A DNA stretch of 64,000 nt from NCBI GenBank assembly GCA_016892645.1, contig JAFEMX010000002.1:62001-126000 (forward strand). Direction: 5' to 3'. The notes under the pieces were generated by a model. The model saw nothing but the letters and a program-made list of their open reading frames with translations, did no database searches and was not told the DNA's origin. The translations under genes were made by a program, and so were the position numbers. The stretch comes from Micrococcaceae bacterium RIT 802 (GTDB lineage: Bacteria; Actinomycetota; Actinomycetes; Actinomycetales; Micrococcaceae). This document shows positions 56,973 to 64,000 of this stretch, piece by piece. Numbering within the stretch: position 1 is the stretch's first letter; every line of letters begins with the position of its first letter.

Positions 56973-58643
56973 ATGCGAATGCTCAATGGAGAGAATCTCG
57001 GCCGCTACGACGTTGTGGTGGTTGGATCCGGCGCAGGAGCGCTGACGGCCGCGGCGACGGCCGCCCGCGCCGGGCAAGCGGTCATCGTGCTGGAGAAGTC
57101 CGAACTCCTGGGCGGGACTTCGGCCGTTTCCGGGGGCATGCTCTGGGTCGTCGACAACCACCATGCCCGCGAGGCGGGACTCAATGATTCGAAGGCGGCC
57201 GGACGCCAGTACGTCGACGCAGTGGCGCGGGGCCGAGGCCGGGCGGAGCTGCTCGACGCCGCTCTGGATCACGGGGACACCATGCTTCGGTTTGCCGAGA
57301 ACGAGCTCGGCCTCAAGTTCATCTTCTTGGACAATTTTCCGGACTACCGCCAGGATCTGCCCGGTGCGGTCACCGGTGGGCGCACGGTGGAACCGGCCCT
57401 GTTCAACTACCGTGAGGCCCTGGGGGACGTCGCCCAGCATGTCCGCAGCGATGGCCGACACCCCTACACCATGCAGGAGTACGAGGACTGGGGGGCCTTC
57501 CTCCGCTTCCCCTGGGACGAGCTCAACGCCCGACAGGACGCCGGCTTTGCCGCCAAAGGCCACGCCCTGGTCACCATGCTCCTCGCCGCCTGCCTCGAGA
57601 ACGGCGTCCACTTGGCCATCGACGCCCGCGCAGAGCGGTTGCTCACCAGCGGGGACGGGGTGTCCGGCGTCGTGCTCGACGACGGCACCGAACTCCATGC
57701 CGGCGTCGGCGTCATGCTGGCCACGGGCGGATTCGAGTGGGACCGGAAGCTGGCCGATTCACTGCTGGCGACCCGCCTGTACACGATGTGTTCCCCGCCC
57801 TCGAACACCGGGGACGGCCTGAAGATGGCCCAGCGCATCGGGGCCATGACCCGCGGCACCCGCGAGGCCTGGTGGGCCCCGATGTCCGTGACCGGAACCA
57901 TGCGCGATGGCGAACCGGTTGGCTCCCTGCTCCGCTTCGAGCGGCAGGGCCCCGGGTCCATCATGGTCAACCGCCACGGTCGGCGATTTGCGAACGAGGC
58001 ACAGAACTACAACGATCTCGCCCGTGTGCTGCAGTCCTGGGACTCGGCCCACAACCAGACGCTCAACACCCCGGCCCACGTGGTCTTCGACGAGACCTAC
58101 CTGCAGCGCTACGGCATTCTGGACCACCGCAGCGGCCAGACAACTCCCGGGTGGCTGATCGAGGCCCCCACCCTGGAAGGGCTGGCCGACCGGATCGGCG
58201 TCCCCAGCGAGGCCCTCGAGGCGACCGTCGAGCGCTTCAACACCCAGGCTATTGTCGGGGAGGACCCGGACTTCGGCCGCGGGACGTCCGAATACGACAG
58301 GTACTGGGGCGACTCGGACAATGAGTGGCCCAACCCCTCCCTCGGTCCATTGCAGAGCGGACCGTACTACGCACTGGAAGTGGTCAACGGTGCCTTCGGA
58401 ACCTGCGGCGGCGTCGCCACCAACGGGCGCGGACAGGTCCTGGATGTCGATGGCGAGCCGATTGCCGGCCTCTTCGCGGCGGGCAACACCACCGAGAGCC
58501 CCTATGCGGCCGGCTATCCCGGAGCCGGGGCGACTCTCGGCCCGCTGATGACGCTGTCCTACCTCGCCGGCCGCACGTTGGCCGGACAGCCGGCGGACTA
58601 CGTGTCGGCTGTCGCCCCCCGGTCCGAGTCGGTGCCCGCATGA
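56973..58643 (+). CDS. KstD/fumarate-reductase-like FAD oxidoreductase 1
   Basis: 556 residues from ATG 56973 (ATG 56979 also possible; GAAGGAC upstream). FAD-binding N-terminus VVVGSGAGALTAAATAARAG and EKSELLGGTSAVSGGMLWV, and the C-terminal FAD part AFGTCGGVATNGRGQVLD and LFAAGNTTESPYAAGYPGAG. This is the 3-ketosteroid-1-dehydrogenase/flavocytochrome c group. The steroid-specific active-site Tyr set cannot be confirmed by eye. Dehydrogenation of a cyclic ketone or reduction of an enone is likely. First of five overlapping or close genes. Confidence 0.85.
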   Translation: MRMLNGENLGRYDVVVVGSGAGALTAAATAARAGQAVIVLEKSELLGGTSAVSGGMLWVVDNHHAREAGLNDSKAAGRQYVDAVARGRGRAELLDAALDHGDTMLRFAENELGLKFIFLDNFPDYRQDLPGAVTGGRTVEPALFNYREALGDVAQHVRSDGRHPYTMQEYEDWGAFLRFPWDELNARQDAGFAAKGHALVTMLLAACLENGVHLAIDARAERLLTSGDGVSGVVLDDGTELHAGVGVMLATGGFEWDRKLADSLLATRLYTMCSPPSNTGDGLKMAQRIGAMTRGTREAWWAPMSVTGTMRDGEPVGSLLRFERQGPGSIMVNRHGRRFANEAQNYNDLARVLQSWDSAHNQTLNTPAHVVFDETYLQRYGILDHRSGQTTPGWLIEAPTLEGLADRIGVPSEALEATVERFNTQAIVGEDPDFGRGTSEYDRYWGDSDNEWPNPSLGPLQSGPYYALEVVNGAFGTCGGVATNGRGQVLDVDGEPIAGLFAAGNTTESPYAAGYPGAGATLGPLMTLSYLAGRTLAGQPADYVSAVAPRSESVPA

Positions 58644-58969
58644 TCCGGCACATCGTGATGTTCCGCTGGAAGGACAGCTTCACGCCCGAGATCCGGGATG
58701 CCTGGACGGCTGGCCTGGATGCCATGCGCGGCAACATCCCGGGGATGACCGGTCTCACCCACGGGCCGGACATCATGGGCACCGGGAACTCCTGGGACCA
58801 CGTGATCGTCGCCGACTTCACCTCACGCGAGGACATCGCGGTCTACAACACACACCCCCTCCACGAGGCCATCAAACCCTACTCCCTGCCGAACGTCCGG
58901 GACCTGGCCTACGTCGACTTCGAACTGGCCTCCCCGGCCACAGGATCCACACCTAAGGACCAGTCATGA
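58640..58969 (+). CDS. Dabb (stress-responsive alpha/beta barrel) protein
   Basis: 109 residues; ATG overlaps the flavoprotein stop (ATGA). The Dabb fold is visible: MIRHIVMFRWKD, IPGMTGLTHGPD, SWDHVIVADFTSREDIAVYN, HPLHEAIKPY. Dabb domains form small dimers and include enzymes and unassigned accessory proteins in aromatic and polyketide pathways. With flavoproteins on both sides it may act on a labile intermediate of this pathway (inference). Also overlaps the transporter start by 4 bp. Confidence 0.88.
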   Translation: MIRHIVMFRWKDSFTPEIRDAWTAGLDAMRGNIPGMTGLTHGPDIMGTGNSWDHVIVADFTSREDIAVYNTHPLHEAIKPYSLPNVRDLAYVDFELASPATGSTPKDQS

Positions 58970-60345
58970 GCATCTCCCCCTCCCCGACACCTGGCACCGA
59001 CACCCCGACCGGCAGCATGGCCACCGACGACGTGGAGTTGCCGCGGACCCCCGCCAAGGCCGCCCTGGCGTCCTTCCTTGGATCCACGCTGGAGTACTAC
59101 GACTTCTTCATCTACGGCACTGCCGCCGCCTTGGTCTTCCCTCGCCTGTTCTTCCCCGGAGACAACCAAGCAGTGGCCACCATGGCCGCCTTCGCGACCT
59201 TCGGCGTCGCCTATGTCGCCCGCCCGCTGGGTGGCTTGGTGATGGGCCACTTCGGTGATCGGCTCGGACGCAAGAACGTCCTGTTGTTCACGCTGGTGCT
59301 CATGGGCCTGGCCTCGTTGAGCATCGGTCTGCTGCCGACGTACGGGCAGATCGGCATATGGTCCACCGTCTTGTTGGTCATCGCCCGACTCGCGCAGGGC
59401 TTCTCCGCAGGTGCCGAGTCCGCGGGCGCCTCATCGTTGACGATCGAGCACTCACCGGAGGGCCGCCGAGGCTTCTTCACCTCCTTCGTCATGACCGGCT
59501 ATGCCTCGGGCATGGTCTTGTCCACGATCGTCTTCATCCCGATCACGGCGCTCCCCGAGGACCAGCTGATGAGCTGGGGATGGCGCATCCCGTTCCTGCT
59601 CTCCGTGTTCGTTCTGGCCATCGCCTTCTGGGTCCGGACCAAGCTGGATGAGACACCAGTCTTCGAGGAGGCAGTGGCCCAGGCCGGCGAGGTCCGCAAG
59701 CTGCCGGCCCGCGAGGTGCTGAAGTACCAGGGATTTGATGTCCTGCGGGTGCTGTTGATGTCCATCTTCTCCGTGATGCAAACAGTGTTCACCGTGTTCG
59801 GCCTGTCCTACGCCACCAAACACGGCGGCTTCGAAAGGACCGAGATCCTCACCGTCAACGCGGTGGCCATCGGCCTGTCCATGGTCCTCATGCCGTTGGC
59901 CGGGCGCCTGTCGGACCGGGTGGGCCGCAAGCCGCTCATGATCACCTCCATGATCGGTTGCGCCGCAACGATCTTCCTCTACTTCCTGGCGCTGGGCACC
60001 GGGAACATCTGGGTCGTCTTTGCCACCTCCCTGCTGTTCATGACCATCCTCTATTCCGGATTCAACGGCGTCTGGACCTCGTTCTTCGGAGAGCTGTTCG
60101 CCGCGCCCGTCCGCTACACCGGGATGGCCATGGGCAACCAGCTGGGCCTGCTGGTGGCCGGCTTCGGGCCCATGATCGGGAGCCTGCTGCTCGCCGACGG
60201 AACGTACGGATGGGTCCCGGTGGCCATCTTCGGCGCTGTCTGTGCCCTGATCGCTGCCGGAGCCGCCATCAGCGCCCGAGAAACCGCCCACACCCCCATC
60301 AAGGAACTGGGGGAGCCGTACCTGAAGGCCACCGCCAAGCCCTGA
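58966..60345 (+). CDS. MHS-family MFS metabolite:H+ symporter
   Basis: 459 residues; ATGA overlap with the Dabb gene. Twelve membrane helices with the MHS signature: LGSTLEYYDFFIYGTAAAL, GHFGDRLGRKNVLLFTLVLMG, ARLAQGFSAGAESAGAS and GRLSDRVGRKPLMITS. The family takes up organic acids or osmolytes (ShiA, KgtP, ProP). Here the substrate is probably the compound degraded by the flanking flavoproteins and SDRs. Located mid-operon. Confidence 0.92.
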   Translation: MSISPSPTPGTDTPTGSMATDDVELPRTPAKAALASFLGSTLEYYDFFIYGTAAALVFPRLFFPGDNQAVATMAAFATFGVAYVARPLGGLVMGHFGDRLGRKNVLLFTLVLMGLASLSIGLLPTYGQIGIWSTVLLVIARLAQGFSAGAESAGASSLTIEHSPEGRRGFFTSFVMTGYASGMVLSTIVFIPITALPEDQLMSWGWRIPFLLSVFVLAIAFWVRTKLDETPVFEEAVAQAGEVRKLPAREVLKYQGFDVLRVLLMSIFSVMQTVFTVFGLSYATKHGGFERTEILTVNAVAIGLSMVLMPLAGRLSDRVGRKPLMITSMIGCAATIFLYFLALGTGNIWVVFATSLLFMTILYSGFNGVWTSFFGELFAAPVRYTGMAMGNQLGLLVAGFGPMIGSLLLADGTYGWVPVAIFGAVCALIAAGAAISARETAHTPIKELGEPYLKATAKP

Positions 60346-60390
60346 CGGAACCGCCCGCCTCCATTCCCTCCCCGACGAAGGAGACACATC

Positions 60391-62172
60391 ATGTCCACCA
60401 CACCCGCCCCCGCACCCGGCCCCCGGGATTCCTCGACCGATATCCGCTGCGACGTCCTGGTGGTCGGGTCCGGTGTCGCCGGCATGGCGACCGCGATCCG
60501 CGCCGCGCACGACGGACTGAACGTCATCGTGGCGGAGAAATCCCCGCATTTTGGCGGCACCACCGCGATCTCGGCCGGCTGGGCCTGGGTTCCAGGCAAC
60601 CCGAAGGGTGCCGCTGTGGCCGGTGACACGCGTGCCGAAGCCGAGGACTATCTCAAGGCCCTGGCCCCTGACACCTACAACGCGTCCGCCGTCGCCGGTT
60701 TCCTGGACACCGTTCCGGAGGCCATCGACTTCTTCGAAGACCACACCGACGTCATCTTCAGCTACCCGGACAAGGCACCCGACTACCAGATGGACCTGCC
60801 CGGGGCAAAGCTCGGCGGGCGGGCGATCCTGCCTTCCGACGCCGACGTGCGGATGTTGGGGGAGCGCCGGCGGGAGCTCCAGCCGTACCTGGGGTCCTAC
60901 ACGGTGTTCGGCTACATGCCGCAAGTGGGCCCCGACCTGACCCAGTTCCTCCACGCGAACCAGTCGGTGAAGTCCTTCACCTACGTGGCGTCGAAGTTGA
61001 TGAAGACCTGGGCTGACGTGGCAGTGCACCGCCAGCCGCTCAAGCGCACCAACGGGTCCGCGCTGATGACCCGCATGGTGAAATCGGCACTCGACGCCGG
61101 AGTCCGTGTGTGGACCGGGACCCCGGTCACGGAGTTGGTCAGGGACGACTGCGGGGCCGTCACCGGAGCGGTGCTGGGCGGGCCCCATGCCGGCACGGTG
61201 CGTGCCAGCCTGGGTGTGGTGCTCGCCGGCGGCGGATTCACCGGCGATCAGCAGCTGCGTCGGAAGTACTTTGCCCACGACCCGAACGGCACCGAGCACT
61301 TCACCCCCACCCAGGGCCACGACGGCAGTTCCGCCCGGATGGCGATGTCCGCCGGTGGCCGGATCAACGCCGAGGTCTCCTCGGTTGCCTCCTGGGCGCC
61401 GGTGACAGTCTTCAAGTCCCTGCGCAGCGGGGCCCAGCGGCTGTTCCCGCATCTGCGCCAGATCGGGCTTCCGGGCATGATCACAGTGGACCGGAAGGGG
61501 AAGCGTTTCGGCAATGAGGCGCTGAGCTACCACGACTTCGGCGGTGCCATGCTCCGGCACGAGGCCGGCCAGGACTCCCCCTATGCGTGGATCGTCGGCG
61601 ACAAGAAGCTGATGGACAAGTACGGGATCGGTTACGCCAAACCGTGGCCCGTCCCGCGGGCCCCCTTCAAGTGGATGGGCTACCTTCACCAGGGCCGCAC
61701 CGTGGAGGAGCTCGCCGGCAAGATCGGAGTGGATCCGGCCGGGCTGCAGGAGACGATCGCGACGTTCAATCGCGACGCGATCGCCGGGGAGGACACCGAG
61801 TTCGGGCGGGGTTCGACCGCCTACAACCACTTCCGTGGCGACATGGAGCACCAGCCGAATCCCAACCTGGCCACGCTGGATAAGGGCCCGTACTACGCGG
61901 CGAAGGTGCAGATGGGGGACCTGGGCACGTTTGCGGGCATCGACGTCGATGACCACCACGCCGTCATCCGCGAAGACGGCTCCCGTATTCCCGGGCTGTA
62001 TTCCGTGGGCGCGGCCGCGGTATCGGCGTTCGGGGGCGGTTATCCCGGATACGGTTCCCACATCGGGCCGGGTCTGGTGTTCGGTTACCGGATGGGACGC
62101 GACATCGCCGCGCTGGCCGCCGAATCCGGACGGCCGGACGCCCTGGAACGTGCCCTGATCGTCGAGGCATGA
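60391..62172 (+). CDS. KstD/fumarate-reductase-like FAD oxidoreductase 2
   Basis: 593 residues; ATG preceded by AAGGAG. FAD motif VVGSGVAGMATAIRAAHDG, AEKSPHFGGTTAISAGWAW, and C-terminal GLYSVGAAAVSAFGGGYPGYG, GPGLVFGYRMGRDIA. It shares the fold with the flavoprotein at 56973 but differs throughout, so they are not a recent duplication. Two such dehydrogenases in one operon suggest two successive desaturations or an oxidation-reduction pair on a polycyclic or alicyclic ketone (inference). Confidence 0.86.
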   Translation: MSTTPAPAPGPRDSSTDIRCDVLVVGSGVAGMATAIRAAHDGLNVIVAEKSPHFGGTTAISAGWAWVPGNPKGAAVAGDTRAEAEDYLKALAPDTYNASAVAGFLDTVPEAIDFFEDHTDVIFSYPDKAPDYQMDLPGAKLGGRAILPSDADVRMLGERRRELQPYLGSYTVFGYMPQVGPDLTQFLHANQSVKSFTYVASKLMKTWADVAVHRQPLKRTNGSALMTRMVKSALDAGVRVWTGTPVTELVRDDCGAVTGAVLGGPHAGTVRASLGVVLAGGGFTGDQQLRRKYFAHDPNGTEHFTPTQGHDGSSARMAMSAGGRINAEVSSVASWAPVTVFKSLRSGAQRLFPHLRQIGLPGMITVDRKGKRFGNEALSYHDFGGAMLRHEAGQDSPYAWIVGDKKLMDKYGIGYAKPWPVPRAPFKWMGYLHQGRTVEELAGKIGVDPAGLQETIATFNRDAIAGEDTEFGRGSTAYNHFRGDMEHQPNPNLATLDKGPYYAAKVQMGDLGTFAGIDVDDHHAVIREDGSRIPGLYSVGAAAVSAFGGGYPGYGSHIGPGLVFGYRMGRDIAALAAESGRPDALERALIVEA

Positions 62173-62927
62173 CGCCAGTGGAAGAGTCCTTCGCCGACCG
62201 CACCGCCGTGGTCACCGGTGCGGCCGGCGGGATAGGTGCCGCGACCGCACGGATGCTGGCCGCTCGTGGGGCCACCGTGGTCATTGGCGATGTGGATCCC
62301 CGCGCCGCATCGGTGGCGGAACAGATCTCCGGACGCGGAGGCCTGGCATATGCGGTGAGCACGGATGTTACCGACGAGGATTCCGTCGCCCGGCTCATGG
62401 ATGAGGCCGCCCGCCTGGGCGGAGCCGTGGACGTGCTCGTGGCCAACGCCGGGATCGCCGAACGCAAGGGGGTGCTGCACGAACTGGACATGGACCATTG
62501 GCGGCAGGTGCTGGACATCGACCTGACCGGAGTGGCGTTGTCCCTGAAGCACGCCCTTCGGCACATGTCGGCGCAAGGCAGCGGGTCGGTGGTCGCCGTG
62601 TCATCGATTCTCGGACTCGTGGGACAGGCTGGATCGGCGCCCTACTCCGCGGCGAAGGCGGGGGTGGCGAATCTGGTCCGGTCCGCGGGCCTGGGATATG
62701 CCTCATCCGGGATCCGGGTCAATGCCGTCGCCCCAGGCTACGTGGAGACACCCTTGACGGTCGGCCTGGATCAAACTGTACGTTCGCAGATGCTGGCTCG
62801 CCAGCCAATGGGACGCCTGGGCACTCCGGACGAGATTGCGGAGGTCATCAGTTTCCTGGCCTCGGATGCCGCAGGATTCGTCACTGGTGCCGTGTGGTCC
62901 GTGGATGGCGGGTACGCGGCACAATAG
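62169..62927 (+). CDS. Classical SDR oxidoreductase, last gene of the cluster
   Basis: 252 residues; ATG overlaps the upstream stop (ATGA). VVTGAAGGIGAATARML, Asp in IGDVDPRAASVA (NAD preference), LVANAGIAERKG, VVAVSSILGLVG with the Ser, YSAAKAG with Tyr/Lys, PGYVETPLT and the usual C-terminal GAVWSVDGGYAAQ. A 3-oxoacyl- or hydroxysteroid-type dehydrogenase acting with the flavoproteins is likely. Confidence 0.92.
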   Translation: MTPVEESFADRTAVVTGAAGGIGAATARMLAARGATVVIGDVDPRAASVAEQISGRGGLAYAVSTDVTDEDSVARLMDEAARLGGAVDVLVANAGIAERKGVLHELDMDHWRQVLDIDLTGVALSLKHALRHMSAQGSGSVVAVSSILGLVGQAGSAPYSAAKAGVANLVRSAGLGYASSGIRVNAVAPGYVETPLTVGLDQTVRSQMLARQPMGRLGTPDEIAEVISFLASDAAGFVTGAVWSVDGGYAAQ

Positions 62928-62964
62928 TCGGATCAGTCCGCGGGCCCGCGGCTAGACTGGTCCA

Positions 62965-64000
62965 GTGGATTCCGACCTGCCGCCTGCGCTGCACGACGCC
63001 CAGATCCAGCGCTTCGTCGGGAGACAAGCCTTCGATCGGGGCTTGCAGTATTTTCTTCTCGGGCGCGTGCAGGACTTCGAGTGGGATCCGGACGTCCGTC
63101 AGGCCTCTGCCTTCGTGCGCGGCTCCGGGGGCAACACGTACCGCAGCATCGTCACCTACACCCGCGGACTCGAACCGGCCATTGGAGTCTGCGGCTGCCC
63201 GGTCCACGAGCGCTGCAAGCACACGGCTGCGCTGCTGCTGGCCGCTTCCGCCATGGCGAGCCAGACCAGGAAGACGGCGGCGGATAAGCTCCGGCCGTGG
63301 CAGCGCCAGATCGAGGCTCTCCTGGACCGCACCGCCGAGGTCCGGACGCCGGCACCGTTGGGCGTGCAGTTCGAGCTCGTGGAGGCGGCGGGCCGGGGCC
63401 GGAAGAAGCAGCTCACCGTCGGGCTGCGGCCCGTGACGATGAACGAGAAGGGCCGTTGGGTCTACTCCAACCTCCGCTGGGGCGGCTTCGGGACAGCGGC
63501 CTCTGCGGGCTACTACTTCGGCGGCCAGCAAACGCCGTTGCAGTTCGGTGAAGCCCAGGAACGCTGGATGCAGGACTTCCACGCCCTGCACGGCCTCGCC
63601 TACGCCAATCCCTACCTCTATCTGGAGCGGTTCTCCTCCCCGGTGCTCTGGCGCCTGCTGGCCACCGCCGCGGATGCGGGGATCGTGCTGCGCGGGTCCG
63701 CCGCATCGGCCACCGTGAGAGTGCATGACCCGGTCGCCGTCGGGCTGGACCTGGTCGACGCCGGCGGGAAGCTGCGCATCACCCCGACCCTGCGCGAGGC
63801 CGAGGCCACCGGGTTCCGGATGGACGCGGGCCCGGCCGACGGGGTGCCCGCGGCCGGACGGAGGCTGCGCGTCATCGGCCGGCCCGGCCACGGCGTGGTC
63901 TGGTGGGACGAGGTGCCCGACCTGCCCCTGAAGGCGACCGCCATTCATCTGGCACCGGCGAATGCCCCGGTTCCCGACGTCGTCGTGCAACTGCTCGGCG
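62965..64000 (+). CDS. SWIM zinc-finger protein, N-terminal part (probable SNF2-type helicase)
   Basis: GTG 62965; the frame is open to the right edge, giving 345 visible codons. QAFDRGLQYFLLGRVQDF at the start, then the SWIM motif CGCPVHERCKHTAALLLA (CxC...CxH) near residues 75-90, and a long GRGRKKQLTVGLRPV-like region that precedes the ATPase in bacterial SWIM-SNF2 proteins. The helicase motifs would lie beyond the window. It should be a DNA translocase of unknown role. Starts 37 bp after the SDR stop, outside the catabolic operon's logic. Confidence 0.82.
   Translation, partial: MDSDLPPALHDAQIQRFVGRQAFDRGLQYFLLGRVQDFEWDPDVRQASAFVRGSGGNTYRSIVTYTRGLEPAIGVCGCPVHERCKHTAALLLAASAMASQTRKTAADKLRPWQRQIEALLDRTAEVRTPAPLGVQFELVEAAGRGRKKQLTVGLRPVTMNEKGRWVYSNLRWGGFGTAASAGYYFGGQQTPLQFGEAQERWMQDFHALHGLAYANPYLYLERFSSPVLWRLLATAADAGIVLRGSAASATVRVHDPVAVGLDLVDAGGKLRITPTLREAEATGFRMDAGPADGVPAAGRRLRVIGRPGHGVVWWDEVPDLPLKATAIHLAPANAPVPDVVVQLLG

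Overview
The window is high-GC DNA from an actinobacterium. Gene content and protein character suggest a Micrococcaceae member (Arthrobacter/Citricoccus-like); this is an inference from gene families, not from a marker gene. Pointers include GTG starts, very short or overlapping gene junctions (ATGA/GTGA), a GuaB1-type IMP dehydrogenase homologue, a glgX-treY-treZ cluster, an actinobacterial c-di-AMP riboswitch before an NlpC/P60 gene, and a DUF222-HNH protein. There are no rRNA or tRNA genes and no CRISPR array.

Layout. 0-6 kb is a copper block: the end of a DUF305 protein, a BNR-type lipoprotein, a CcdA-like membrane protein and a Tat-exported multicopper oxidase, facing a CopB-type P1B ATPase whose promoter carries a CsoR-like C/G-tract palindrome. 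6.1-7.3 kb is a c-di-AMP riboswitch driving a secreted NlpC/P60 hydrolase. 7.5-15.3 kb is a metal/arsenic island: a Cys-rich GDCC small protein, an ArsR-CDF pair, a serine recombinase, then an ArsR-MFS pair divergent from acr3-arsC-flavoprotein-LMW phosphatase homologue. 15.4-18.4 kb is a three-gene unit: tyrosine integrase, XRE-type regulator, and a zinc-ribbon protein that looks like a recombinase without catalytic residues. It abuts an SRAP gene that has lost its catalytic N-terminus.

19.1-24.3 kb looks foreign: it is visibly less GC-rich, holds unnamed genes (including two divergently placed, distantly paralogous membrane proteins), a decayed IS110-type transposase and a frameshifted zinc-motif gene. 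From 24.4 kb the sequence returns to ordinary chromosome: two IclR regulators, a 5'-nucleotidase, TetR plus a DHA2 drug exporter, an amine oxidase with a Rieske ferredoxin, small oxidoreductases, a 32-residue peptide overlapping an MFS transporter, alanine dehydrogenase with its Lrp-type regulator, a TetR-ABC exporter operon, guaB1, and an NRAMP-like/DUF1445 pair of the YcsG/YcsI type.

48.7-55.1 kb is the glycogen-to-trehalose operon (glgX-treY-treZ), insulated upstream by three consecutive hairpins. 55.1-62.9 kb is an IclR-controlled catabolic cluster with two KstD/fumarate-reductase-like flavoproteins, a Dabb protein, an MHS-family transporter and two SDRs; IclR boxes lie on both sides of the regulator. 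The window ends inside a SWIM-zinc-finger protein that probably continues as an SNF2 helicase.
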